Source of the DNA: an uncultured Methanosarcinales archaeon
Lineage (GTDB): Archaea > Halobacteriota > Methanosarcinia > Methanotrichales > Methanotrichaceae
Assembly: GCA_903871465.1 (NCBI GenBank)
Contig: CAIQHB010000013.1
Coordinates: 1-64,000, forward strand
DNA length: 64,000 nucleotides
Direction: 5' to 3'
Shown: positions 9,584 to 18,340 of the stretch, in pieces
Numbering within the stretch: the stretch's first letter is position 1
How the letters are laid out: each line of letters opens with the position of its first letter
Translations under genes and position numbers: made by a program
The notes under the pieces: model-generated
Seen by the model: the letters and a program-made list of their open reading frames with translations, nothing else
Database searches by the model: none
What the model was told of the DNA's origin: nothing

Positions 9584-9618
9584 TCTCATCTCATTTCCGC
9601 TGCGAGGTTCGATTTAGC

Positions 9619-10461
9619 ATGATTTGTAGAAAATTTGTCGTAGCCGTCATTCTATCATTGCTATGCATTGGAGTTGTTGAATCTGCGCAATGGACAGCGA
9701 CAAGCCATAAAATGGTTAAATCACCGATAAACTCCTCCGAAACGAAAGGGCATGAAGATGCCACAAGCAAGAACCAATTGCCAAGCATAATCAGCATCTA
9801 TCCAAGTCTTGATAGTCCTCAACAGATTGATATGCCCATCGGTTGGAAGGTGACCGCGTCAGATCCCGATAATGATAGCATTTACTATAGATTCTGGCTA
9901 AAAGGTCCTAGAACTGGAGGAAAATGGCAGATACTGCAAGATTGGAGTCCGACCAATGTGTGGTACTGGAGGACTGACGAGAAAGATGTTGGCCTATCCG
10001 ATGTACGAGTAGAGATAAAAGATGGTAAGCATACTGATGCCGAAGATATGGATGCGTCTAAGGATTATATCGGATATCAAATAGCTCAGGAGCCAGGTAA
10101 TTTAAATGTAGAGGTGTCTAGCGATGTTTATTCCGATAGGGATCGAAACGTATACTATTGCCCGAAAGGAAACATCATGACAGTATATAATAGAATTTTT
10201 TTGATGGGTTCTGATATTGATAAAATTAAAGAAGTGCGATATTTTCTTCACGAATCATTTAATCAACCAGAAGGAGTTTTAGGAGATCCAGAAAACAGTT
10301 TCGAAATTTGGATATGGACCTGGGGCGGATTTCCGATTAAGGTGGTTATCACAACAAAAACCGGACCGCAAATAGAGAAACATTATCAATTTAATTTCAA
10401 GTCCAAGTACGATGAATCACAGAAAAAGGGGATACCACTTATCGAGAATTGTGAAGGATAA
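9619..10461 (+). CDS. Secreted Ig-like plus YEATS-like domain protein
   Basis: A 280-residue protein with a signal peptide (MICRKFVVAVILSLLCIGVV), one Ig-like unit (about 55-155, with DPDNDSIYYRFWLKG and KDGKHTDAEDMD), and a C-terminal domain (about 165-265). That domain contains VRYFLHESFNQPEG, then FEIWIWTWGGFPIKVVIT. The YxLHxSFxxP followed by F-x-W-x-W-G-x-F pattern resembles YEATS domains, and the same domain closes the protein encoded at 10626. There is no transglutaminase-like head. YEATS folds are best known as intracellular acyl-lysine readers, so an exported copy is unusual. The fold assignment rests on pattern only. Confidence 0.78.
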   Translation: MICRKFVVAVILSLLCIGVVESAQWTATSHKMVKSPINSSETKGHEDATSKNQLPSIISIYPSLDSPQQIDMPIGWKVTASDPDNDSIYYRFWLKGPRTGGKWQILQDWSPTNVWYWRTDEKDVGLSDVRVEIKDGKHTDAEDMDASKDYIGYQIAQEPGNLNVEVSSDVYSDRDRNVYYCPKGNIMTVYNRIFLMGSDIDKIKEVRYFLHESFNQPEGVLGDPENSFEIWIWTWGGFPIKVVITTKTGPQIEKHYQFNFKSKYDESQKKGIPLIENCEG

Positions 10462-10583
10462 AACTGCAAGCTTCTTTGTGATATCATCGAGTCCTTCAAT
10501 ATATCAGGGCGTTTGGCACAGGAAGTGGCAATTCTGAGTAAGCAGCCTCCTTCAGCCAAAGAGCTAGTTTTAGTTTTTGATGT

Positions 10584-10603
10584 AAGATACATATAGTAGT
10601 AGA
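10584..10603 (+). promoter_or_regulatory. TATA-box region, fourth paralogue
   Basis: AAGATACATATAGTAGTAGA stands about 40 nt before the ATG at 10626, with the same spacing and core as the other family promoters. Confidence 0.6.
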
Positions 10604-10625
10604 AGCAATACGCGCTTGACTTGTC

Positions 10626-12095
10626 ATGTCCTCTTTGGCTCCCTGGCTCTACGTGATTCTTCTCATAGGATCGGTGGCAACCGCAGACATCCCTTGCGGC
10701 TACAACGAAACGGGCTTTCACGAGATCGCACCACCTGACAAATCAGGTGGAGCATCCGACAGAGTCACTTTTGGCGCTTTCTCTCAGTACCAAGGAGCTC
10801 CCTTAGTAGGCGTTCCTCCCATATCCGAACCTGCCCAGGAAGTTAAGGGCACTATAGATCTTATTGAGAACGCTGTTGACCCAGAGAACACACTCACGCG
10901 CAACACGGCAGTGGAAGTTGCTGCCGACGCCCCGGGGCCGTACAACATCGATCAGATCTGCTACATCTATAAATATCTCAGGGATAACTGGGAGTATGTA
11001 TCCGATCCCAGGGGCATCGATTACATTAGCTCGGGAAACAATACCATAAAGGTTGCTGAAAAGATTGCCGCTCGCCAGAATAAGAGCGTGGCGGGTGCAG
11101 GTGATTGTGACGATTATGCGGTGCTCACCGCGTCCCTCATTGAAGCTATCGGCGGTGCCACGCGTGTAGTGCTGGCTCATGGCGAAGGGCAGGGCCACGT
11201 CTACACCGAGGTATACCTTGGCAGCATAAACACCAACTCCACCAAGGCGATACTCAACTTGCTGAGGAACAAATTCAACTGCGACCTGGTTTATGGCCAT
11301 CTGGCCGATGAGAATAAGAGCTTCTGGCTCAACCTCGACTGGAACAGCACACATCCGGGTGGCCCATTCTTCAAGTCCCAGAAACAGTCCATAGCCTATG
11401 TGCGACAGAATTACGTTAAAACCTCTGTAGGTCTTCCTCCTCAGTACGCTCCTCTAATCAAAGCAGGTGTATTGGCCTGCACAGTGAAGGACGGGGAGGG
11501 CAATCCACTAGCATCCACTATGCTCGTCTCTGGCAACGGCAAGCAGATTCCCATCAGCGTCGATCTCTCAGGCGGAATTAGAGAGAAGCTTCCAGTAGGG
11601 GACTATAAAGTAACAGCCAGCAAGCCCGGCTACGAGTTCGAAACAAAGACGGTGACTGTGCTGGAGGACCTGGAAGCATCGATCGATCTAGAAGGTGTAC
11701 ATAAAAGTGTACCCAATATCCAGATCATCACCGAAGCAACGGACCCTGCAAAACGATGTGTCTATTACACCAAAGATACCGAAGGACATCAGGTCTTTAA
11801 GATAAGGGTTTACATAACCGGACAGGATCTCGACCAAATCAAATCGGTCAAGTATTCTCTTCACCAAACATTTGAGAAACCGGAGCACGTCAGCACCGAT
11901 CCATCTAGCAACTTCGAAATGATCATTTGGTCCTGGGGGCGCTTCGTGATGCCCATCACCGTTACGACGATAGATGGAAATGAGTACGAGTACATGTATC
12001 CGTTTACCTTCCGCGCTCAGCTTGAAGATGCCCAGAGAAGCGGATACAGGTTCATAGATGCAACAAGTTCATGGGATGTAATCGGAGGGTATTGA
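10626..12095 (+). CDS. Secreted transglutaminase-like protein with a YEATS-like tail
   Basis: A 489-residue exported protein (MSSLAPWLYVILLIGSVATA). It is the most divergent head of the family but has the clearest transglutaminase-like active site: Cys161 (GAGDCDDYA), His191 (GHVYTEVYL) and Asp238 (LNLDWN). About residues 280-355 form a carboxypeptidase-regulatory-like beta domain (VKDGEGNPLAS, VGDYKVTASKPGYEF). Residues about 360-475 form the same YEATS-like domain as the gene at 9619 (VKYSLHQTFEKPEH, then FEMIIWSWGRFVMPI). No Ig-like unit is present. A shared binding tail on two neighbours suggests a common extracellular ligand; this is inference. Confidence 0.83.
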   Translation: MSSLAPWLYVILLIGSVATADIPCGYNETGFHEIAPPDKSGGASDRVTFGAFSQYQGAPLVGVPPISEPAQEVKGTIDLIENAVDPENTLTRNTAVEVAADAPGPYNIDQICYIYKYLRDNWEYVSDPRGIDYISSGNNTIKVAEKIAARQNKSVAGAGDCDDYAVLTASLIEAIGGATRVVLAHGEGQGHVYTEVYLGSINTNSTKAILNLLRNKFNCDLVYGHLADENKSFWLNLDWNSTHPGGPFFKSQKQSIAYVRQNYVKTSVGLPPQYAPLIKAGVLACTVKDGEGNPLASTMLVSGNGKQIPISVDLSGGIREKLPVGDYKVTASKPGYEFETKTVTVLEDLEASIDLEGVHKSVPNIQIITEATDPAKRCVYYTKDTEGHQVFKIRVYITGQDLDQIKSVKYSLHQTFEKPEHVSTDPSSNFEMIIWSWGRFVMPITVTTIDGNEYEYMYPFTFRAQLEDAQRSGYRFIDATSSWDVIGGY

Positions 12096-12147
12096 AGCTC
12101 AAAGAAGTTGCAAATCCCATGGGTTGCCATTCGTTGTGGTCCTCAAT

Positions 12148-12167
12148 GCAAAATAGATATAGTAGTC
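12148..12167 (+). promoter_or_regulatory. TATA-box region, fifth paralogue
   Basis: GCAAAATAGATATAGTAGTC lies about 40 nt before the ATG at 12190 and differs at one base from the element at 2279-2298. Confidence 0.65.
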
Positions 12168-12189
12168 ATAACATGTTGTCTTGATCCCC

Positions 12190-14415
12190 ATGTCTACTTG
12201 GCCTCTATGGCTGTGCGTGATTCTTCTCATCGGATCAGGAGCAGCGGCAGACGTACCTTTCGTTTTTGACGAGACCACGTCGGGCGTGGCTAGCTACAAT
12301 TCGGATCAGATAGAACAGGCTCGTACCTCCTCTCCTGAACTCGTAGGGGTGCCCATTGTATCCTCGCCATCTGACAACGAGATCCTGGAGTTTCCAGTTA
12401 CAGGGGGCGGCAACACCCCCGGCGGCTCAGACGAGAAGAATGTAGGGGATTTCAAGAAGGTTTTTAACGCCAGAGTAGAGCCGAGCAATTCGCGGGTCCA
12501 TGATGAAGCCCTCATGCTGGTAGCCAAATTTCCCGGGGATCTCACCCTTGGCCAGATTTGCTCCATTTACGATTATTTGAAAAATGGCGAAAGCTCAATC
12601 GAAGGCTGGAGTTATGCCCGTGATCCGAGAGGCATTGACTACTTCATGTACGCCAATGAATCTTTAAGTATTGGCGAGAAGTCGAACTGCGTAGGCGTAG
12701 GTGATTGCGATGATTTCGCCATTCTCATGTCTGCGCTAGTGGAATCCATCGGCGGAACGACTAGGATTATTCTGGTCAGCAACAATACTACGAGAGGACA
12801 TGCTTATACTGAAGTTTACTTGGGCCAACTAGGCACCAAAAACAGCCAAGTCGAAGAGATCATCAACTGGCTGAAGCAGAAGTTCAACACGGATAAGATC
12901 TATACTCATATTGATACTGACACCAAAGATGTCTGGCTCAATATGGATTGGGGACCGGATGAGAAAGGAAATGCTCATCCTGGCGGGCCTTTCTTCCAGG
13001 GGGATATGCACATCGTGCTATGCATCAGAGACACGTTCGTAAAGACTCCATTAAAGCTACCTGAGAAATCCAATAAACCGCCCAAGCTGACCAGCCTGAC
13101 TCCAGAAAAGCCTAGCCAACAGTATGCAGGAACTGCCGTAACCTGGACGGCCGAGGCCAGAGATCCAGATAACGATCAGATACAATACCAATTTTTCCTG
13201 AACGACGAGCCTGTGACCAAATGGCAAAAGGAAAGAACTTGGGCTTGGGCAACTACCGAGAACGATGCTGGTGAAAACCAGATAGAGGTTAAGGTACGAG
13301 ATGGAAAGCATGCCGGTCCGGATAGCTTTGATAGCAAAAAGGCTACCAGCTTTACTATAACTACGCCTGAAACCAAACCGATCGCAACAACAACAGTAAC
13401 CCAACCATCTACAAATCAATCTAATCTGGCAGAGGACTGGGTCAAAAAAGGCAACATTTTTCTTAACGAGAGTCTTTACGATTTAGCCATCAAAGCTTTT
13501 GATGAAGCCATATTGATTGACCCCAACCTTCCCGAAGTCTGGTACAACAAAGGCAGGGCATTAGACGGTCAGCTAAACTACGATGAAGCCATCAAGTGCT
13601 ATGACGAGGCCGTCAAGTGCTATGACGAGGCCATTAGGCTAAATCCCAAAAATGACGAACTCTGGTACAAAAAAGGCATTGCTTTCGACAACAAAGGCTG
13701 TGCTCTCCTGAACCAGAAAAACAGCAACTACGATGATATCACAATGGCATGGGACGAGGCTGTCAAGGCCTATGACGAGGCCATTAGGCTAAATCCCAAC
13801 TATGCCGAGGCCTGGTACAAAAAAGCCGTTGCTTTAATGATAAATCAAAAGGGTGACGAGGCCATCAAAGCATTCGATGAGGCTACTCGACTGGATCCCA
13901 AAAATGCTCAAGTCTGGTATGAAAAAGGCTCAAATTACATGACGATTTTGGGCGACCACTACGATGAAGCGATCAAGTGCTATGACGAGGCCATCAGCAT
14001 AGATCCCAATTTTGCGGGAGCTTGGTCCGAGAAAGGCAATGCTCTCAGAGTGCAGGGCAAGTATGATGAGGCCATCAAATGCTTTGATGAGGCCCTCAGG
14101 ATAGATCCCAAAGATAGCTGGACCTGGGGCGTCAAAGGCTGGGCTCTCTTCGACCAGGGCAAGTACGATGAATCCACCAAGGCTTACGATGAAGAGATTA
14201 GGCTAAATCCCAATTCCGATGCTTGGAGCAAAAAAGCGGAGGCTCTCGATAAGCAGGGCAAATACGATGAGGCCTTACAAGCTTACGACGAAGCTATCAA
14301 AATAAGTCCTGATGCTGGTGTATATTGGGAAGAAAAAGGCAATGAACTTAATGCACTTGGGCGAACTACAGAAGCAGAAGCCGCCTTCGCCAAGAGCAAA
14401 GAGCTGTTTGGGTGA
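12190..14415 (+). CDS. Secreted transglutaminase-like protein with Ig-like and long TPR tail
   Basis: A 741-residue exported protein. ATG 12190 (MSTWPLWLC) is preferred to TTG 12181 because it matches the paralogues and the TATA spacing. The head has Cys173 (GVGDCDDF), His204 (RGHAYTEV) and Asp253 (LNMDWG). One Ig-like unit follows (about 298-390), then a Thr-rich linker (TTVTQPSTNQSN) and about nine TPR units to the end. The array is irregular: a short duplication (CYDEAVKCYDEAI) and an insert around residues 495-515 break the 34-residue period. The end, GRTTEAEAAFAKSKEL, matches that of the protein encoded at 1065. The 3' end of this gene closes the array. Confidence 0.85.
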   Translation: MSTWPLWLCVILLIGSGAAADVPFVFDETTSGVASYNSDQIEQARTSSPELVGVPIVSSPSDNEILEFPVTGGGNTPGGSDEKNVGDFKKVFNARVEPSNSRVHDEALMLVAKFPGDLTLGQICSIYDYLKNGESSIEGWSYARDPRGIDYFMYANESLSIGEKSNCVGVGDCDDFAILMSALVESIGGTTRIILVSNNTTRGHAYTEVYLGQLGTKNSQVEEIINWLKQKFNTDKIYTHIDTDTKDVWLNMDWGPDEKGNAHPGGPFFQGDMHIVLCIRDTFVKTPLKLPEKSNKPPKLTSLTPEKPSQQYAGTAVTWTAEARDPDNDQIQYQFFLNDEPVTKWQKERTWAWATTENDAGENQIEVKVRDGKHAGPDSFDSKKATSFTITTPETKPIATTTVTQPSTNQSNLAEDWVKKGNIFLNESLYDLAIKAFDEAILIDPNLPEVWYNKGRALDGQLNYDEAIKCYDEAVKCYDEAIRLNPKNDELWYKKGIAFDNKGCALLNQKNSNYDDITMAWDEAVKAYDEAIRLNPNYAEAWYKKAVALMINQKGDEAIKAFDEATRLDPKNAQVWYEKGSNYMTILGDHYDEAIKCYDEAISIDPNFAGAWSEKGNALRVQGKYDEAIKCFDEALRIDPKDSWTWGVKGWALFDQGKYDESTKAYDEEIRLNPNSDAWSKKAEALDKQGKYDEALQAYDEAIKISPDAGVYWEEKGNELNALGRTTEAEAAFAKSKELFG

Positions 14416-14893
14416 TGATTCTAACTTCAATCGGTGTGTGTAACCTGTAATCCATCCCCACTTTTTTCGCCATGCATTAAACCACCGATATTTTTATAAG
14501 GATACATTCCGGCTCAAACCCCATTTACGTTGCGTTCCAAGTTCCGCATTTGCGGAATCGATAGCATTAAGATCAATTGATCGATATCAGAAACCACTCA
14601 GTTTTGCTTGATCTCCATTCAAACCGGAGTTTATAAGATATCCAAAAAATGAGCCGATACGCTACGATTTTTCCTGGGTATAGTAAAAATTAAATCAAGC
14701 CGGTATGAATTGTCCGAGTTGAAGTTTGCTGAATATCTCTGCTCTGCACCTGTTCATGTCTTCGATGACGAAATTGGCCCTATTTTTTCCTTCGCCGACG
14801 TAAGCCAATCCAAGCCTCATTTGATCCAGATATTGAGCAAGTTGTTTCAGGGATATGGTAGGATTGAACATTATGCCCTGGTTGGCAAAGCTC
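14416..14893. other. Non-coding stretch between the surface-protein array and trpS
   Basis: About 480 bp with no convincing gene; the frames crossing its right part are shadows of trpS. It contains a near-palindrome at 14542-14557 (TTCCGCA, two bases, TGCGGAA) and AT-rich runs such as ATATTTTTATAAGG (14488-14501) that could be a promoter for an unseen transcript. No tRNA or C/D-box RNA was recognised. Confidence 0.5.
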
Positions 14894-16228
14894 TCAGACT
14901 TTTATCCCAAACTCCGGCAACCTTTCGCGCGCCGCCTCACGGGCCTGTTGGTGCTCACGCAGGAATATTTCGATCCTCTCCGCCACATCCTTCTTGCAAG
15001 TTCCGCACATGCGCCTGCCGCTGCGGCATTCGGCATCCAGCTCCAGGAGCTCTTTATCATCGTCTGAGAGATGGAAGACCAGGAACTCATAGATGGAGCA
15101 CTTTTCCGGCTCGCCACCCAGCTTCTTTTGCTCTGAAAGGCTCTGGCGGCCACCGGTGATAGCCCGCATGATCTTTTTGCCTGCCTCTTTGGGGTCTTCA
15201 GTCAGGGCGATGTGGCTCTCCGGCTTGGAGGAGGACATCTTGCCACCGGTAAGGCCCGTCATGAATCTGTGGTAGATGGAGGCAGGAGGTATGAAGCCGT
15301 ATTCTCCGTGCTCCGTCTCCAGCGTTATGATCAGATGTTCGATCTCTTCCTGGAGGTCTTTGATGCCAATAGCTTCTTTGACGCAAAGATTCGTAACATC
15401 AATATGCTCCTCGTACCTTTTCACCGTTCCAAAATCCCTCTTCTGCAAGGCCGATTCGGCCTCCTGCATCAGCTCCTGGCTCGCCAATTTTCCCCGGATG
15501 CTGATGTAATCTCCTCTCCTTTCTACCAGGAATTTTCTCATGCGATAGGCAAGATCGCGGGTGAGCTTGATGTGAGGATCTTGATCGGCACCTACAGGGA
15601 TGACGACCGGCTTTGGTCCGCCAAACTCTTTTAATTGAGGATGGAGGATGTCGGCGCTCTGGGCCATGACGCTTTCCATGTGGGAGATATGGGTCTCGCC
15701 GGTGAATCCATAGATGGCGCTGACCTCGGAGAAGTTTGCCTCACGGCCCAGCTCAAAGGCCAGATTCCTCATCTTATAGTTCTCGGACTGAAAGTAGATG
15801 TGGCTGTTCTCTTTCGGCTGGAAGCCCAGGGCAATGAGGCTGAGGATGTATTCGTTTATGCCAAGCGTCCTGCACTTCTCCCAGCTTATGCCCCGCACGG
15901 CATGAGCCTCCATGTCGGCAATAGCGGCAAATGCATCCGCACCCTGCTTCTGATGCCAGATGATCTCGTTCATGACCATCATATGGCCAAAATGAGCTCT
16001 GCCGGAGGGCATGAAACCGCTCATGACCGCGAATGGCTCGTGCCTCTCCATGGCGCGGAGGACCGAGTCGTAATTTCTGTGGCCGAAGATGATCTTTCGT
16101 CTCATGTAGGGGTGAGGCTCTCTTAGCACGGGGAGTATATCTTCGAAGCTCGATATCCCAAACTCTTCAAAGAGCTTGCTGTAATCTTCTACATGAACTA
16201 TGCCCCAGGGATCAAGCTTCGTTTCCAT
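14894..16228 (-). CDS. trpS: Tryptophan--tRNA ligase, archaeal type
   Basis: A 444-residue class I aminoacyl-tRNA synthetase that charges tRNA-Trp in the cytoplasm. The HIGH-type motif is SGRAHFGHM (about residues 75-83) and the KMSKS-type loop is [10 protein letters not shown] near residue 330. The long N-terminal part before the HIGH motif and the [13 protein letters not shown] form are typical of archaeal and eukaryotic TrpRS. A TATA box ends about 22 nt upstream, so the ATG at 16228 is probably near the 5' end of the mRNA. It is a single gene, transcribed toward the array. Confidence 0.95.
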   Translation of the reverse strand: METKLDPWGIVHVEDYSKLFEEFGISSFEDILPVLREPHPYMRRKIIFGHRNYDSVLRAMERHEPFAVMSGFMPSGRAHFGHMMVMNEIIWHQKQGADAFAAIADMEAHAVRGISWEKCRTLGINEYILSLIALGFQPKENSHIYFQSENYKMRNLAFELGREANFSEVSAIYGFTGETHISHMESVMAQSADILHPQLKEFGGPKPVVIPVGADQDPHIKLTRDLAYRMRKFLVERRGDYISIRGKLASQELMQEAESALQKRDFGTVKRYEEHIDVTNLCVKEAIGIKDLQEEIEHLIITLETEHGEYGFIPPASIYHRFMTGLTGGKMSSSKPESHIALTEDPKEAGKKIMRAITGGRQSLSEQKKLGGEPEKCSIYEFLVFHLSDDDKELLELDAECRSGRRMCGTCKKDVAERIEIFLREHQQAREAARERLPEFGIKV

Positions 16229-16249
16229 GGCCCATGGGAGTGAAAATGA

Positions 16250-16262
16250 TGATATATCTATC
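16250..16262 (-). promoter_or_regulatory. TATA box of trpS
   Basis: On the minus strand the sequence reads AGATAGATATATC, 22-34 nt before the trpS start codon. This supports a leaderless or nearly leaderless transcript, and shows that ATAGATATA is a TATA form used in this genome outside the paralogue array. Confidence 0.6.
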
Positions 16263-16470
16263 TTCTTATCGCCATTTTGATGCTTCTTCTTTGTTACATA
16301 TTTCTTTAGACAGACGAGTTTTGCCTTCTAATCAAGACGCCGCGACTTCCATGCATTCAGATCTATGAATTGGAGGATATATTATCGTTGTGCGGAAAGA
16401 TCATCTTCACTGAGTTGCATATTGATAACATAATTTTAGGATCACAAAAAGCATGTGACATCGAAATAAC

Positions 16471-16499
16471 TATTTATATCATATGGTAGTTGTTATATA
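16471..16499 (+). promoter_or_regulatory. Promoter region of the winged-helix gene
   Basis: Two TATA-like runs, TATTTATATC (16471-16480) and TTATATAC (16492-16499), flank a CATATG palindrome (16480-16485). A GAGGT ribosome site (16512-16516) precedes the ATG at 16521. The first run gives the better spacing for a short leader that keeps the ribosome site. The second could be part of an operator for self-control by the encoded regulator, which is speculative. Confidence 0.45.
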
Positions 16500-16520
16500 C
16501 AAAAATAGAATGAGGTCGAT

Positions 16521-16916
16521 ATGAGACAATTTTCTGTGAAAGTTTTGGATGATGCTGACAGGGAGTTTGTAGAAGTTCTCCGAGAGCTCGGCATTCCCAG
16601 AAATGTGGCCAGCATGATCACCTATCTGGCCAATGTGGAGGAAGCCACTTCCAGAGAGATAGAGATCGGTTCAAATCTCCGGCAGCCGGAGGTAAGCATA
16701 GCGATGCGCACGCTGCGCAATAACAACTGGGTGGAGGAAAGAGAGATCAAGAAGGACGGAAAAGGCCGGCCCATGAAGGTCTATAGGCTAACCATATCCT
16801 TAGGGGATATCATGAAGCACTTCGAGGATGAGAAGCGAAAAGAATCGGCCAAGACCATGGAGAGCATTGAAAAGCTCAAGGAGTTGAGTCGGGGCTTGAG
16901 CGTCACGCCGACGTAG
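16521..16916 (+). CDS. Winged-helix transcriptional regulator (ArsR/TrmB-like)
   Basis: A 131-residue protein with a helix-turn-helix core: EEATSREIEIGSNLRQPEVS (about 52-71) is the DNA-binding part, followed by a basic wing (REIKKDGKGRPMKVYRL). The C-terminal 40 residues are charged and probably helical (dimer interface). No metal-binding cysteines or effector domain are visible. Proteins of this size and shape are common in methanogens as predicted transcription factors; the targets are unknown. It stands alone, divergent from trpS. Confidence 0.8.
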   Translation: MRQFSVKVLDDADREFVEVLRELGIPRNVASMITYLANVEEATSREIEIGSNLRQPEVSIAMRTLRNNNWVEEREIKKDGKGRPMKVYRLTISLGDIMKHFEDEKRKESAKTMESIEKLKELSRGLSVTPT

Positions 16917-17186
16917 TGTTAAAAAATTCGCCTATAAAAACTGGGTTATATGAGACGATCGTATGAACCGCTCACACAGAAATGCATATTCTTCACAAGT
17001 GGGAGTGTATTCTGGGGGTGAGATGGCAAAAGGCATACCATCTCCCCATCGTTCGTATGTGCTTTGGAAAATACGTTTTGGCTATTGAAAAACTTTTAGA
17101 AAAATATCTGCTAGTCAAGCACTATCCCTGGCTTAGCAGAATAAGTCAAGCCGCCCGGGCCTTGGATGGATCCTTTTTTGCCGGTT
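16917..17186. other. Intergenic stretch with no clear gene
   Basis: A TATA-like CTATAAAAA lies at 16932-16940. A strong GGGGGTGAG immediately before an ATG near 17023 opens only a 21-codon frame. No RNA gene was recognised. Confidence 0.35.
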
Positions 17187-17309
17187 TTATTTTTCTTCTT
17201 CTCCCCTACCCCTCAGATCATCGAGGTTCTCTTCCATGAGCTTCTTGCTTTTGATCTCTTCCTTCTTGTCACCCTTTCTCTCCGTTTCTCGCTTTTTAAA
17301 ATCAGCCAA
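17187..17309 (-). CDS. Possible 40-residue highly charged protein
   Basis: On the minus strand a TTG at 17309 stands 4 nt behind a GGTGAG ribosome site and opens a 40-codon frame rich in Lys and Glu (MADFKKRETERKGDKK..., ending RGRGEEEK). A GTG at 17318 is an alternative, longer start. TATAAATTAA lies just upstream (17320-17329), rather too close for a leader. The composition is protein-like but low in complexity, so this may be chance. It would be downstream of the methyltransferase gene on the same strand. Confidence 0.3.
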   Translation of the reverse strand: MADFKKRETERKGDKKEEIKSKKLMEENLDDLRGRGEEEK

Positions 17310-17359
17310 GAATCTCACCTTAATTTATACGTTCGCGGGATGAGTAATTAACCTTTCCA

Positions 17360-18259
17360 TCATTCTTCTCTAGTCCCCAAGTAGGCCCACTGATCATAAA
17401 TTCCAAAAGAATCGCGATTATCGATTACCTTGCCCTTCCATCCGGCTTCGCCGAGTGCCTTCGCGATGAGTTCTGCTTCCTTATGAGTGTAAACAGTGAA
17501 CAGAACCATCTTCTCGGCGAGGCTTGAGGCCTTGAGTAGAATATCCTTCCAGAGGGGCCAGTTAAAATCGTCGATCAGTCCCACCATGAATCCGAGAACG
17601 GTATGAAACGACTGAATGGGAAAGACGCGAGGCAAGAGCCTGGCATCCAGGACGAAGCACTTCTCTGGGTCCATAAGTCCGCTCTTCAGGGACAAACAGA
17701 GGTCGCAGCGATCGGAATCCATAGCGAGAGGATGCTGCCCCAGGCGGAGAAGCGCTTGGGTGGCCATGCCGCTGCCGCAGCAGATCTCCAGAATTCGGTC
17801 TTCAGGGGCGAGTACCGGCTCCAGGAGGTCGACCAATCGCTCGATCCTCTCTTCTACAAAATAAATTGCTCCCGATGTTTGGCATCTCTCGCATAGCAGC
17901 TCTTCTGCCAGAGAATCGGCAAAGTATTCCGTCAAAGCCAGAAAAAATTCGCGATCATTTGCCTGAACGGTCTTTAAGGTCTTCGATTTCCACATTCCTG
18001 CATAATCCTGCAAGATCTTGCGCGACGAATATTTATCCGTTAGCAGCAGCCAGAATTCGGTCGGAAAAGACAGATGCAGGGCCACACCGATACCTCTGAT
18101 TTCTATACAGGCATCTGCGTTCAAACCATCCTCCCGCCACTCCTGCAGGATCTCAGCGGTAACGGGCAGATCTAATAGGTCTTGTAGGGACTCTTCGGCT
18201 AGAAATAGGCTCTCATTCTCTCCTATGTCAAGAATTCGATTTAGCAGCACATGGACCAT
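17360..18259 (-). CDS. SAM-dependent methyltransferase, unknown substrate
   Basis: A 299-residue protein. ATG 18259 is preferred to TTG 18265 because GGGGGA stands 6 nt before it. The C-terminal half is a class I methyltransferase fold: motif I is ILEICCGSGMATQAL (about 157-171), followed by an acidic AMDSD at the end of the second strand that would bind the ribose of SAM. The N-terminal 130 residues are not recognised and may bind the substrate. The neighbour upstream is the divergent MutS-family gene. No pathway can be assigned. Confidence 0.75.
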   Translation of the reverse strand: MVHVLLNRILDIGENESLFLAEESLQDLLDLPVTAEILQEWREDGLNADACIEIRGIGVALHLSFPTEFWLLLTDKYSSRKILQDYAGMWKSKTLKTVQANDREFFLALTEYFADSLAEELLCERCQTSGAIYFVEERIERLVDLLEPVLAPEDRILEICCGSGMATQALLRLGQHPLAMDSDRCDLCLSLKSGLMDPEKCFVLDARLLPRVFPIQSFHTVLGFMVGLIDDFNWPLWKDILLKASSLAEKMVLFTVYTHKEAELIAKALGEAGWKGKVIDNRDSFGIYDQWAYLGTREE

Positions 18260-18308
18260 TTTCAATCCCCCTGAATATCAAGCTTCTCAGAGATCGCGCG
18301 CCGGAACA

Positions 18309-18320
18309 GATATATTATAT
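18309..18320 (+). promoter_or_regulatory. TATA box of the MutS-family gene
   Basis: GATATATTATAT ends 20 nt before the TTG at 18341. That spacing places the transcription start close to the start codon and supports a leaderless mRNA beginning with TTG; the nearby ATGs at 18331 and 18337 are out of frame. Confidence 0.55.
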
Positions 18321-18340
18321 TCGAGGCAAAATGCGCATGT

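Noticed and set aside
14710-16126. Several plus-strand frames opposite trpS
   Set aside because: They lie antisense to a complete TrpRS with all class I motifs and have no start signals or family.
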